A stretch of DNA of 64,000 nucleotides, taken from NCBI GenBank assembly GCA_016706055.1, contig JADJKL010000004.1:351428-415427 (forward strand). The letters run 5' to 3'. The DNA is from Chitinophagaceae bacterium (lineage in GTDB: Bacteria; Bacteroidota; Bacteroidia; Chitinophagales; Chitinophagaceae). Positions 26,230-35,595 of this stretch are shown here, piece by piece. The notes beneath the pieces are model-generated. The model searched no databases. It worked only from the letters and a program-made list of their open reading frames with translations, and had not been told where the DNA came from. Position numbers and translations under genes: made by a program. Every line of letters starts with the position of its first letter. Position 1 is the first letter of the stretch.

Positions 26230-27351
26230 TTACTTTTTTAACTGTAGATCAGCTGCAATCATATAATGGTCAGAGAGTTTTCTAACCAGCCGCCTGAACT
26301 GGTTTATTTTAAAATTTCTGTCGGCAAAAATATAATCAATACGGAGAGTAGGGGAAAGGCTGGTAAATGTGCGGCCAATACCGAATCCTTTTTTCAAAAA
26401 AGCATCCTTCATGTTTCCTCTTACCGTAAAATAGGTGTACGAATTGGGTACATCATTCAGGTCGGCACAGAAAATAACCGGATGCGGACTATCGCCCATT
26501 ACTTCTGCAATAATATCTGCCTGTATGCTGCGATAAGAGAAACCTCTTTTAATTTTTGAAAGAATATTTTTTGAATTGGAAACAAGGCTGTCTTTTCCTC
26601 CTTTTATCTCATCAATCTTTTCATAATCTTTAATGCCTAGTTGTACAGATTGTAAATGTGTAGTATAAACCCGAATGGTGTCCTTACCCACTTTTATATC
26701 AGCATGAATTAAAACATCAGGCAGTGTAGGTCTTGGATAGCGGATCATGCCTGTATCAACAATAGGATAGCGGGAAAAAATGATGGAGCTGTAAAAAAGG
26801 CTATCACCATCCTGATCATACACAAAATAATGGTATGGATAACCTAATTCATTCTCTATGGTTGCAATATTATTGTAATAGTTTCTTCCTGTGGCAGTAT
26901 GAAATTCTTGTAAGCAAAGTACATCAGCATTCTGCTCCTTCAATTGCGCCAGCATTTTTTTCCGTATGCCGCTCCCTTTATTGTTGTTTTCTTTTAACTC
27001 GATAAACCGGGCCACATTCCAGGAAACAACTCTTAGTGTTTCTGGTGTTCTTTCCATTGTAAAACCGGCTGGTTTGTGAAAGGCAAAAAGGACGCTGATA
27101 CTTTTAATACTTAATAAAAGAGCGATGCCTGATATTAAAGCAAGTTTTGGCTTTAACAGAATCAGCCAGCCTATGAGGTAGAAAATAGCGATGAGTAATA
27201 AAAAAGGAAAGCCTAAGCCTAGAAAAGTAATAAACCACCAATTCTGCGGATTGAGGTATGGAGCCAAACATGACAGTAGTAAAAAAATTACCACAGCTAT
27301 GTTTGTATAAATAAAAAACCGCTTGGTGAAAATGCGGAACTTTGAAGCCAT
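26230..27351 (-). CDS. Membrane-anchored endonuclease/exonuclease/phosphatase family protein
   Basis: 373 residues. The first ~100 residues hold three hydrophobic segments (TNIAVVIFLLLSCLAPYL, FLLLIAIFYLIGWLILL, LALISGIALLLSI). The EEP catalytic domain follows: VVSWNVARF, VLCLQEF (metal Glu), IIFSRYPI, TTHLQS, VIFCADLNDVPNS, RIDYIFAD and the final LSDHYMI catalytic Asp-His. Family members are metal-dependent phosphodiesterases or phosphatases. A membrane-anchored form could act on lipid or nucleotide substrates outside the cytoplasm. Minus-strand unit downstream of the rhomboids. Precise substrate unknown. Confidence 0.87.
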   Translation of the reverse strand: MASKFRIFTKRFFIYTNIAVVIFLLLSCLAPYLNPQNWWFITFLGLGFPFLLLIAIFYLIGWLILLKPKLALISGIALLLSIKSISVLFAFHKPAGFTMERTPETLRVVSWNVARFIELKENNNKGSGIRKKMLAQLKEQNADVLCLQEFHTATGRNYYNNIATIENELGYPYHYFVYDQDGDSLFYSSIIFSRYPIVDTGMIRYPRPTLPDVLIHADIKVGKDTIRVYTTHLQSVQLGIKDYEKIDEIKGGKDSLVSNSKNILSKIKRGFSYRSIQADIIAEVMGDSPHPVIFCADLNDVPNSYTYFTVRGNMKDAFLKKGFGIGRTFTSLSPTLRIDYIFADRNFKINQFRRLVRKLSDHYMIAADLQLKK

Positions 27352-27372
27352 TGGTGCAATTTACAACTTCTC

Positions 27373-27394
27373 GCAAAGTCGCAATGACGCAAAG
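27373..27394. repeat. GCAAAG...GCAAAG intergenic repeat-like motif
   Basis: Two GCAAAG words (27373-27378, 27389-27394) flank TCGCAATGAC. This resembles short dispersed 'ctttgcg/cattgcg' repeats I recall from Bacteroidota intergenic regions. Only one occurrence lies in this window, so the repeat status is not shown here. Confidence 0.25.
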
Positions 27395-27437
27395 TTATTT
27401 TTATATAAGTGGCGGGAGAGTTTTAGAGGTCACAGTA

Positions 27438-28366
27438 TCACAATCCTTCTTTTCCTGCTCTTTTCAACAGGTCTTTTTCTTCTTCTGTTAGCTGACTGTA
27501 GCCTTGCTGATTGATCTTATCGAGAATATTGTCGATACGAACTTGTGTAACATTTGGAGTTTTGCTGTAGGGAGCTCCAGTAGATTTATAAAATAAGTCT
27601 TCTTTAATATTAGTGCCTTTTTTTGGTTTATTGGGATTGAAAAGATTAGTAGCCCAGTCGAAGAAATTATTCATCCAGCCGCCCCAGTCATATCCTTTTT
27701 TATAAGCCAGTATAAACAAAGCACCAGTTACGCCGCCTGCAATATGTGTAATTAAAGTTCCTGAATCGCTAATGGAAACCGTTAGAAAATCAGATATAAT
27801 ATATACAGCAGTTAATACCCAAAGCGGAAGTCCGCCACCGAGTAATGGAAAAAGGCGGTAATTAGGTGATAGTATCGTAGTGGCTACTGCAACCGCCATT
27901 ACGGAAGCTGAAGCACCGCTTAATACAGCAAACGGGGCTTGTGTCTGCAAGGCCGGAATAAAATTATAAGCCAACATAAATGCAATAGCACCACCAAAAG
28001 CACCATACAAAAACAGTGGAACAATTTTTTATTACCCGACAGATCCTGCATGATAAAACCAAAGCACCAAAGCCAAATCATATTGGTAAATACCTTCCAT
28101 ACATTATCATGTGCAAACATATGTGTGATGAGTGTCCATGGTTTATGTAAAAAATGATTGCCATCTGCGGGCATTACAAAGAGGCCTAACACATTTTTAT
28201 AATAAAGTGGTAATGCCAATTCTTTAGGATTGGCGAAATAGGACATTGCTTTCATAAATGCCAAACCAACAAACATGACTAAGCTTATTGCAATTAAAAG
28301 TATCAGTGTATTGCCTTTATCTCCAAGTGCAATTCTTTGTTTGTATTGTGATTCTGCGTATGCCAT
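27438..28366 (-). CDS. Rhomboid family intramembrane serine protease, frameshifted, with C-terminal tail
   Basis: Two frames join into one protein of about 310 residues. The first part has the N-terminal membrane helix and the rhomboid L1/TM2 region (WTLITHMFAHDNVWKVFTNMI). The second has the GxSx nucleophile motif (LSGASASVMA), the catalytic His helix (LITHIAGGVTGALF) and a ~70-residue cytoplasmic tail ending in acidic and basic helices. The frames meet if the six-T run at 28025-28030 has one more base (NKK then IVPLFLYGAFGG). Rhomboids cleave transmembrane helices in the lipid bilayer. It starts three bases after the next rhomboid, so the two are an operon. Confidence 0.86.
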
Positions 28367-28369
28367 CGT

Positions 28370-29035
28370 TTAGTATAACGTTTTTCGATTTGTTTTGTTC
28401 CAAATAAGTACAATTATAAAACCAGTTATGGCACCACCTAAGTGTGCAAAGTGAGCAATGTTATCACCAGCGATTTTACCAAATCCTCCAAACATATCAA
28501 ATGCGATATAAGCTATTGCCAGCCATTTTGCTTTAATAGGAATAGGAATTGGAATAATCATCATTTCTGTATTTGGGAATAAATAGGCGAAAGCTACAAA
28601 GACTCCCATTACAGCACCAGATGCGCCAACAGCCGGAGCTGCGCCCCCCATAAAATATTGCATACCCAAATGTGCTACAGCCGCACCAATGCCACAAGCA
28701 AGGTAAAAGAATAAGAAACGTTTAGCACCCCAAACATTTTCTAATATTCTGCCAAACATATAGAGCATAAACATATTTACGAGAATATGAAAAAACTCAA
28801 TGCTTCCACCTGCTCCATAAGAGGAATGTGCAAACATGTGGGTAGCAATTTGGTAGGGTTCGAAATTAGCAGTACCAAAAGGCCACAGTGCTATCTTGCT
28901 TGTAAGAAACATAGTGTACTCACCGTTGCTTTTATCATACATCAACTGTGCTATCCAAACAAGGACATTAATAATGATGAGATTCTTTACAATTGGCGGA
29001 AATCGTTGAGGAACTGTGGTTCGAAAATTACTCAT
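28370..29035 (-). CDS. Rhomboid family intramembrane serine protease
   Basis: 221 residues with six membrane segments. The rhomboid landmarks are all present: ATHMFAHSS, HILVNMFMLYMFGRILE (HxxxN-type), nucleophile Ser in VGASGAVMG and catalytic His in HFAHLGGAITG. First gene of a two-rhomboid operon. The partner at 27438 is longer and divergent, so the pair may divide substrates rather than be a recent copy. Substrates unknown. Confidence 0.92.
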   Translation of the reverse strand: MSNFRTTVPQRFPPIVKNLIIINVLVWIAQLMYDKSNGEYTMFLTSKIALWPFGTANFEPYQIATHMFAHSSYGAGGSIEFFHILVNMFMLYMFGRILENVWGAKRFLFFYLACGIGAAVAHLGMQYFMGGAAPAVGASGAVMGVFVAFAYLFPNTEMMIIPIPIPIKAKWLAIAYIAFDMFGGFGKIAGDNIAHFAHLGGAITGFIIVLIWNKTNRKTLY

Positions 29036-29039
29036 TTGG

Positions 29040-29047
29040 CAAAAGTA
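29040..29047 (-). promoter_or_regulatory. -7 box TACTTTTG four bases before rhomboid ATG
   Basis: On the minus strand TACTTTTG is followed by ccaa and the ATG of the rhomboid at 29035. It has the same four-base spacing as at 12964, 18438 and 37899, predicting a leaderless transcript. Confidence 0.5.
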
Positions 29048-29138
29048 AGATTTATCAAAGGGCTTTTAGCCTATCATTTAGAAGTAATAACAAATCTTTC
29101 AATAATGTTTTTGTAAGAAGCACTCACAAGATTAATTA

Positions 29139-30543
29139 TCACCTTAATTTCAATTGCACCACATTCTCAATATGATGTGTGTGTGGAAACATATCTACCG
29201 GCTGCACTTTGGCAACTATATATTTTTCATCGAGTAATAACAGGTCTCTTGCCTGTGTGGCAGGATTGCAGCTTACATACACAACAGTTGGTGCGGCCAT
29301 ATCCAGTATTTTCTTTACTAGCTTTTCATGCATACCTGCACGGGGCGGATCGGTAATGATGACATCCGGTTTTCCATGTTCAGCAAAGAATTCATCATTA
29401 CATATATCAATTACATCGCCTGCAAAAAAAGCAGCAGATGATAAATTATTCAATGTGGCATTTTCTTTAGCATCTTCAATGGCTGCTTCTATCATTTCTA
29501 CACCAATAATCTTTTTCGCCAGTTTGCTTACAAATATGCCTATGCTGCCTGTGCCGCAATATAAGTCGTACACTGTTTCATTGCCTGTTAGTTCTGCAAA
29601 ATCCCTTGTTACTTTATAAAGCTGTTCTCCTTGTTTTGTATTTGTTTGAAAAAAGACTTTGGACCAATTTTGAATTGAAAGTCTTCCAGTTTTTCAATTA
29701 CATAGCCTTTACCATGATAAACAACAGGCTCCAGATCAAACATACTGTCGTTCCATTTTGTATTGACAGTATATAATAAGGTTGTTATTTCTGGAAACTG
29801 TTTTGCTATTGTTTCCATGAGCAGTTTAATTTTTGTTCATCATTTTCTGCCACTACGATGTTCACCATTAATTCTCTCGTAGTACAAAGACGCACCTGCA
29901 TAGTTCTTAAAAAACCAGTATGATTACGAATGTCATAAAAAGGCCAATTATTTTTTATTCCAAGTTCTTTAACTGCCAATCTTATTGCATTGGTCGGCTC
30001 GGCTTGTAGAAAACACTCTTTAATGTCCACTACTTTATCAAAAAAACCTTTGGCATGAAAACCGGCAACATCTTGCTGACCATTAACCGATTCATCAGTC
30101 AATTCTTCTTTTAATAAATATCTTTTGTTGCCAAAAGTGTATTCAACCTTATTTCTATAATGTCTGGTTTCCGCTGCGCCAAGTATGGGCAAACATTCTG
30201 GTAATGCCACTTTACCGATTCTTTTCAGCGTTTCTTCTACTTGCTTATGTTTGTATTGTAACTGCTTTTCGTAAGGCAGCATTTGCCATTGACAACCGCC
30301 GCAAACACTAAAATGAGAGCAAAAAGGTGTTACTCTGTCAGCAGATAAAGAATGCGTATGAATAGGAACTCCTTCGGCCCAGTCTTTTTTGTTTTTCATC
30401 AATCTCACATCTACCACATCGCCGGGCACCACATTTTCAATAAAAATTACTTTGCCATCAACTTTAGCCAATGATTTTCCTCCGGCTGCATAGTCTTCCA
30501 CCAGTAGCTTTTCGAGTATAATATTTTTCTTTTTTCTTCTCAC
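29139..30543 (-). CDS. rlmD: 23S rRNA (uracil-5-)-methyltransferase RlmD-like, two frameshifts
   Basis: Three frames form one TrmA/RlmD-family enzyme of about 468 residues. Features in order are a TRAM-like domain (LLVEDYAAGGKSLAKVDGKVIFIENVVPGD), a 4Fe-4S cysteine cluster (CSHFSVCGGCQW) and the SAM site (LYCGTGSIGIF). ITDPPRAGMH and the catalytic Cys in VYVSCNPAT follow. It should methylate U in 23S rRNA. Which position (RlmC, RlmD or RlmCD type) is not certain. Breaks lie at a T run near 29824-29826 and at the six-A run 29649-29654 (minus-strand T). In both one base appears missing. The enzyme is otherwise well preserved, so I assume sequencing error. Confidence 0.88.
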
Positions 30544-30613
30544 GGTATAAAATGAATCCTTATCTGTTCTGATAAGGATTTTTTAGATTAGATTATTTTA
30601 TGAAACAGTAGTA

Positions 30614-30641
30614 GTGGTCCCGGCCCCGATTGAATCGGGGC
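30614..30641 (-). other. Repeat of tRNA 3' end plus GC-rich hairpin
   Basis: GTGGTCCCGGC at 30614-30624 repeats the 11 bases at 30667-30677, which are the 3' end of the tRNA-Arg gene and one flanking base. It runs into the hairpin GCCCCGA/TCGGGGC (30623-30629/30635-30641). The hairpin could terminate tRNA transcription. The repeated tRNA end resembles a remnant attachment site. Confidence 0.4.
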
Positions 30642-30667
30642 ATCAAAAGATTAATCTACTTTAAAAG

Positions 30668-30739
30668 TGGTCCCGGCAAGAATCGAACTTGCATCTAAAG
30701 TTTAGGAAACTTCTATTCTATCCATTGAACTACGGGACC
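30668..30739 (-). tRNA. tRNA-Arg (anticodon CCT)
   Basis: The minus strand folds into a complete cloverleaf of 72 bases. The acceptor is GGTCCCG/CGGGACC, the D arm GTTC..GAAT, and the anticodon arm GAAGT-TTCCTAA-ACTTT with anticodon CCT. The T arm is GCAAG-TTCGATT-CTTGC and the discriminator is A. CCA is not encoded. It reads AGG codons. Part of its 5' half is repeated at 31009-31031 across an artefact-like stretch. Confidence 0.93.
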
Positions 30740-31031
30740 AACGATTTCAGAAACCCTTTTTCCCCCCTTCTTTAATTATTTTTCCCTCCCCCGCGACCCC
30801 CCCCCTTTAAAACCCCCCCCTTTAAAAAAAACCCCCAAGGACCAAAACCCCGGGGTAGGTTTTGCGCAATAAGGGGCCTTAATCTGCTTTCAAACATCCC
30901 CCAACCAACCAACAAAAAACCACCCCCCATCTCCCCCTAAAACAAAAAAAAAAAAAAGAAAAAGGCGGGGGGAAAAGTATCCCCCCCGGCCGCGGGCGGC
31001 GGGCGGGGTATCCATTGAACTACGGGACCAA
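30719..31031. repeat. Duplicated tRNA 5' segment bracketing junk sequence
   Basis: The 23 bases at 30719-30741, covering the 5' half of tRNA-Arg, recur exactly at 31009-31031. Between them, from about 30760, the sequence becomes runs of C, G and A with no coding or structural logic. The simplest reading is a failed overlap: two low-quality read ends met in the tRNA gene and were joined without collapsing. The real genome would then lack about 290 bases here. The surrounding 30544-31117 gap holds only the tRNA and this scar. Confidence 0.75.
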
Positions 31032-31117
31032 AAATCAATTATTAAAAGAGTGTGCAAATATAGGAAACCGCACATGTTTTCGTAAGTTACAGCGTCAAAA
31101 ATCAAACCTATCAACTG

Positions 31118-31681
31118 TTGACAGAATTAGAATTGATACAAGGTCTTCGAAATGGAGATGAGAATGCTTTCCGCTTCTTGGTAGATACTTATCAGGATAG
31201 AATTTTCAATACTTCTCTTGGTATCGTACAAAATGCAGAGGATGCAGAAGATGTGGCGCAGGAGGTCTTTATTCAAGTCTATAAGTCTATTCATAGCTTT
31301 AAAGGGGAATCAAAGCTTTCTACCTGGATGTACAGGATAGCTACCACAAGGTCGTTGGACCTTTTGCGAAGCAGAAAGAGCAAAAAAAGATCAGGTTTGG
31401 TTCAGCGGTTGTTTGGAGATGGAAATGAGCCGATATATGAAATTCCTGACTTTAATCACCCCGGTGTGACGCTTGACAGGAAAGAAAATGCTGCTAAATT
31501 ATTTAAAGCTATTGCGCAATTGCCGGAGAATCAAAAAATAGCATTTACTCTTCATAAATTGGAAGACCTTAGCTATCAGGAAGTTAGTGAGACGATGAAA
31601 ACTTCGTTAGCAGCGGTTGAATCGCTTATGCACAGGGCAAAGCTAAATCTTAGAAAATTACTTGAAAAAGAACTAGGCTGA
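31118..31681 (+). CDS. ECF-type RNA polymerase sigma factor
   Basis: 187 residues. Sigma region 2 (AFRFLVDTYQDRIFNTSLGI, EDVAQEVFIQVYKSIHSF, STWMYRIATTRSLD) and region 4 (LPENQKIAFTLHKLEDLSYQEVSE, VESLMHRAKLNLRKLL) are both clear. The start is TTG at 31118, as no ATG precedes the conserved N-terminus. It heads a three-gene set with a one-TM anti-sigma-like protein and a Spy/CpxP-like sensor. That arrangement suggests envelope or metal-stress control. The promoter may be obscured by the damaged sequence upstream. Confidence 0.92.
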   Translation: MTELELIQGLRNGDENAFRFLVDTYQDRIFNTSLGIVQNAEDAEDVAQEVFIQVYKSIHSFKGESKLSTWMYRIATTRSLDLLRSRKSKKRSGLVQRLFGDGNEPIYEIPDFNHPGVTLDRKENAAKLFKAIAQLPENQKIAFTLHKLEDLSYQEVSETMKTSLAAVESLMHRAKLNLRKLLEKELG

Positions 31682-31733
31682 GGACATTTAAGACGAAAGT
31701 TTTGAATTGTATTGACGTCAAAAACTATGTATC

Positions 31734-32051
31734 ATGGAAAATAACAGAAATAACCGAATTGATGAAGTGCTTGGCAGTTTGGACAATGTTCAAAGAGCCA
31801 CGGCACCTGATTTCTTTTATACCCGGCTAAAAGCCCGGATGGAAAAAGAACTTGTTGCGGAACCCCGTAAATCATGGGCACTTCGTCCGGTATATATTCT
31901 CGGTGTTTTATTGGTTGTACTGGCTGTGAATGCTGCTATAATATTTAAGGGTTCTTCTTCAGAAACCTCTCCTTCTGATACTGAAACGATGCAGTCAATT
32001 GCATCTGAGTACAGGATTAACTCCAATCTCACTTATGAGATTAATGAATAA
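31734..32051 (+). CDS. Single-TM anti-sigma-like protein
   Basis: 105 residues. The cytoplasmic N-terminus of ~50 residues (MENNRNNRIDEVLGSLDNVQ) is followed by one membrane helix (~52-72, VYILGVLLVVLAVNAAIIF) and a short periplasmic tail. Its size, topology and position right after an ECF sigma gene are those expected of a small anti-sigma factor. It lacks an obvious HxxxCxxC zinc motif, so assignment rests on context. The following gene starts six bases after its stop. Confidence 0.65.
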   Translation: MENNRNNRIDEVLGSLDNVQRATAPDFFYTRLKARMEKELVAEPRKSWALRPVYILGVLLVVLAVNAAIIFKGSSSETSPSDTETMQSIASEYRINSNLTYEINE

Positions 32052-32057
32052 ATAAAA

Positions 32058-32543
32058 ATGAAAAATTCTACTAATAAATTTCTTGTAATTGCTGTTATTC
32101 TTTTGCTTATTGTGAACATAGCATTGGTAGCATTCATGGTTATCGGAAAGGACAAGAAGCCGCAATCTGGCCGTGACGGAAGTAAGCCTGCTTTTGAAAA
32201 AATGGTAAATGAGTTGGGGATGAATGAAACGCAGAAAAAAGAATTTGATAGTTTGAGAGAAGCACATTTTGCTACTATTCGCCCATTGTTTGATTCTATG
32301 CGTACTACAAGACAAGCTCTTTATAGTTTGATCAAAGAGGATACATTAAATGATAGCCTTGTATCAGCTTATTCAAATAACATTACTGAAAAACAAAGCC
32401 GAGCAGACAAACTTACCATCAATCATTTTCGCACAGTAAGAAAAATGTTTTCTGGCGACATGTTGAATAAGTACGATGAAATGGTGCAGAAAATGCTGCA
32501 AAGAGGTAAAAAAGATTCAAGTGATAAAAAGGATAAGAAATAA
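32058..32543 (+). CDS. Spy/CpxP-like periplasmic sensor (LTXXQ-type)
   Basis: 161 residues. One N-terminal membrane anchor (KFLVIAVILLLIVNIALVAFMV) is followed by a helical periplasmic domain: FEKMVNELGMNETQKKEFDSLR has the LTXXQ-like turn. MRTTRQALYSLIKED and FRTVRKMFSGDMLNKYDEMVQKML follow. A Lys-rich tail ends the protein. Family members (CpxP, Spy, CnrX) sense misfolded proteins or metals. With the upstream sigma and anti-sigma-like genes it resembles a CnrYXH-type circuit. The ligand is unknown. Confidence 0.8.
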   Translation: MKNSTNKFLVIAVILLLIVNIALVAFMVIGKDKKPQSGRDGSKPAFEKMVNELGMNETQKKEFDSLREAHFATIRPLFDSMRTTRQALYSLIKEDTLNDSLVSAYSNNITEKQSRADKLTINHFRTVRKMFSGDMLNKYDEMVQKMLQRGKKDSSDKKDKK

Positions 32544-32552
32544 GCTGTTGCA

Positions 32553-34327
32553 TCAACTATAAATCCTCTCAATAGCATCTCTATATTTTTCCATTACTAC
32601 TTTTCGTTTCAACGACATCTTAGGTGTTAATTCACCTGTATCTACACTCCATTCATCCGGCAGCAATTCAAATCTCTTTATCTGTTCTACATGATTGAAA
32701 AATTTATTAAAACTTTCAACCAGTTCCTTAAGTAATGCGGTTACTTTAGGATTATGAAGCAGATCTTCGTTGCTCATAGCAGGTAGTTCATTTTTTTGAG
32801 CCCAGTCTTTCAAGTTGGGAAAGGAAGGAACAATCAATGCACTTACAAATTTTTTATCCGCACCTATCAGCATTACTTGTTCTATGAAAGGAGATTCTTT
32901 TAATTTATTTTCAATAGCAAGTGGAGCCACATATTTTCCACCGCTGGTTTTAAATAATTCTTTTTTGCGGTCAGTAATTTTTAAAAAATTTTCTTTTGTA
33001 AACACACCAATATCACCTGTGTGATACCAGCCATCTACAATATCCTGTGCTGTAAGATCAGGCCGCTTGTAATATCCCATCATTACGTTCGGCCCTTTAC
33101 AAAGAATTTCACCGTCTTCAGCAATTTTTACTTCCACACCTTCAATCAGTGGACCAACAGAACCAAACGATCTTCCTTTTTCATCATACCTGTTTACCGA
33201 AATAACCGGAGAAGTTTCAGTAAGGCCATAGCCTTCCATAATAACAATTTTAGCTGCAGTAAAAATTCGTATTAGCCGCACCTGACAGGCAGCACCGCCA
33301 GTAATAATTGCATTTACTTCTCCTCCAAGACCTGCTCGCCATTTACTGAAAACAAGTTTATTGGCAATATTTAATTGTAAATTATACCAAGCCCCAGATT
33401 TTTATTGATTTCAAATTTTTCTGCAAGTCCGTGAGCCCAGAAAAAAAGTTTTCTCTTTATACCCGATAGTTCATTTCCTTTTATCATAATTTTCTCATAC
33501 ACCTTTTCAAGCAGCCGTGGAACCGTTGTGAACATATGCGGCTTAACCTCATTAAGGTTTACCGCTATGGTATCTAAACTTTCTGCATAATAAATTGACA
33601 TACCCTTGAATAAATACAGGTAGGTCACCATTCTTTCAAAAATATGATTAAGTGGTAAAAAGCTTAGCACCCTGTTACCCGGTGGAAAATATGGCATAGA
33701 TGCCATTACGTTGGATAAAATATTGCGGTGGGATAACATAACACCTTTCGGTGTACCCGTAGTACCAGATGTATAAATGATGGTGGCTAAATCATCATAT
33801 TGTATTTTATCAGCAATTGGTTTTATACTGGCGACCAACTCAGGGGTACTCATTGCTAAAATTTCTTTCCAGTGTTTTGAATTAGCTGTATGTTCAAATG
33901 AATAGATTTCTTTTATAGAAGGTATTTTCCCTTTCAGGCTTAATACTTTCAAAAACAGATCTTCATCATTTACAAATACTATTTTTACCTCTGCATCACT
34001 CAGCACAAAAGCAAGCTCATTTACATTTATCGTTGGATAAATAGGAACAAGAACGGCACCAATCTGCTGAACAGCCAGATCAAGCATTATCCACTCAGGA
34101 CGATTTTTACAAAGGATAGCAACTTTATCTCTTCCTTCGGCTGTCATATCGCCACAACCAATACCAAGACTTAGTAAACCTGCACTTAAATTATCAACGA
34201 TGGTTTTACATTCTGCTGTACTATACTTTCTCCATTGGCCTGCTTCTTTGCCTGCCACCATATCTTCCAATGGCTTTTTTTCAAGATTATAATCTATGCA
34301 GTCGAATAGTCTTTTTAGTTCAGTCAT
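32553..34327 (-). CDS. Long-chain fatty-acid--CoA ligase, frameshifted
   Basis: Two frames join into an AMP-forming acyl-CoA synthetase of about 590 residues. The adenylation P-loop is TIIYTSGTTGTPKGVMLSH. LNHIFERM and VPRLLEKVYEKI are typical of FadD-like enzymes. After the break come MEGYGLTETSPV, GWYHTGDIG and KELFKTSGGKYVAP. It activates fatty acids with ATP and CoA for degradation or lipid synthesis. The break is near 33374-33395, where NKNLG should continue as a WYNLQLNIANKL-like stretch, implying one base lost or gained in a G run. I start at ATG 34327 (MTELKRLF). ATG 34336 is possible. Confidence 0.87.
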
Positions 34328-34397
34328 GGCAATCATTATTTATTGAGATAATCTGGCATTAAGCAATTGACAATTTAAGCAAAAATGCTACATAAAA

Positions 34398-34426
34398 AAA
34401 GCTCCGTCTATATTTAGCGGAGCTTT
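34398..34426 (-). terminator. Rho-independent terminator for TPR gene
   Basis: The stem AAAGCTCCG/CGGAGCTTT (34398-34406/34418-34426) lies 20 bases beyond the stop of the minus-strand TPR gene. On that strand it is followed by a T tract. Confidence 0.82.
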
Positions 34427-34445
34427 AATGAATCTATTGGATTAT

Positions 34446-35462
34446 TTATAATACCTGATAGTACTGACCTTGTGGCATCCGAAAAACCCTGTTTTTCTGA
34501 AAAGCGTTAAACCCATCATATTCTTCGCTATGCGTTTTTGTCCAGTTGTCGTAAGCTGCTAGATTTTCTGTAGAGCCAAAAAGCCATTGATTATAAGCAT
34601 CAAACATACCTCCAGAGATAAGCTGCTTATGATAATCAAACAATTTGAAAGGAAACTTTGCTGCATTGTTAGCATACCAATCAAGAATAAATCTAGTGCG
34701 AATCATTGATAACGTTTCAACCGTAATGCCTTTATTGGCCAGTGAAGATTGCTTTCCCATGCTGGTAAGAAAAGCTTTGGCAAATTCACTTTTGTTTTTT
34801 TCTTCACCTTTCATAAGATCTGCATCAGCAAATAGCTTTTCTTTATAAGCCTGCAACAATTGTTGCTTCATGGCTGCACCTCTTTCCGAAAGGCTTTCCA
34901 TGTTTACAAATATTTCACCATAAATAAGACTCCACACTTTATCTTTTGCATAGAAGTAATATAAAGCCGCATTGTAATAATTGCCACCATAGGCGGGATC
35001 TACTTCTATTCCTTTTTCCCACAGCTCGATGGCAGAAAAATCTTTTATTGCAAATAATAATTCGCCATACTCGCTATAAAGCGGTCCACTTTTTGGAAAT
35101 TTCTTCAAAGCTTTTTTATACATCTTCTCACAATCCTTTACTTCTTCCAATGCCTTGTAGACATTACCTGCAATCTGGAATGTAACTACATCAGCATCAT
35201 CTCTGTTAATTAGCTCTACTGCTCCTTCTTTGGCTTTTTGATAATCCCTTTTAAGAAAGTAAGTCATAACAAGGTCTTTTTGCATTTCAAGATTATTCTT
35301 GTCTTGCTGCAAGGCTCTTGTAAGTACAATGATAGCATTGTCAAAATCGCCGGTTCGCATAAAAGTCTTTGCAGTTTCATGCAGTGTTTTCGGGTCTTCG
35401 GGTTGTGCTGTGGCTAAAAAGGATACAGCTATAAGAAGAAATAAAGACAGATATTTTTTCAT
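34446..35462 (-). CDS. Secreted TPR-repeat protein
   Basis: 338 residues when started at ATG 35462 (MKKYLSLFLLIAVSFLATAQ, a standard signal peptide). The frame also has an ATG nine codons upstream. TPR units span ~25-175 (TAKTFMRTGDFDNAIIVLTRALQQD, VTYFLKRDYQKAKEGAVELI, KMYKKALKKFPKSGPLYSEYGELLF, ELWEKGIEVDPAYGGNYYNAA). A less repetitive C-terminal domain follows. It is a probable periplasmic scaffold. No enzyme motif seen. Confidence 0.8.
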   Translation of the reverse strand: MKKYLSLFLLIAVSFLATAQPEDPKTLHETAKTFMRTGDFDNAIIVLTRALQQDKNNLEMQKDLVMTYFLKRDYQKAKEGAVELINRDDADVVTFQIAGNVYKALEEVKDCEKMYKKALKKFPKSGPLYSEYGELLFAIKDFSAIELWEKGIEVDPAYGGNYYNAALYYFYAKDKVWSLIYGEIFVNMESLSERGAAMKQQLLQAYKEKLFADADLMKGEEKNKSEFAKAFLTSMGKQSSLANKGITVETLSMIRTRFILDWYANNAAKFPFKLFDYHKQLISGGMFDAYNQWLFGSTENLAAYDNWTKTHSEEYDGFNAFQKNRVFRMPQGQYYQVL

Positions 35463-35595
35463 CGAAATATGTTTAGTGCTTATTTGCAAAATTCATGCTG
35501 AAATTAAAAAACAAGAGACGTTTGAATTAACGCCTCTGTTGCAAAATAACAAAATTAAGGTCAAGTATAGATGTTAAAAAGAGCGGTCTGAAAAT

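Noticed and set aside
29179..29619. Plus-strand 146-codon open frame opposite rlmD
   Set aside because: Antisense shadow of a conserved methyltransferase. Its hydrophobic, Ser-rich translation has no start context.
31009..31031. Second tRNA-Arg gene
   Set aside because: Only 23 bases match, and the rest of the cloverleaf is absent. It is a duplicated fragment at an assembly join.
30890..31114. Minus-strand open frame encoding a Gly/Phe/Trp-rich peptide
   Set aside because: It lies in the homopolymer junk and the repeated tRNA fragment. Composition is an artefact.
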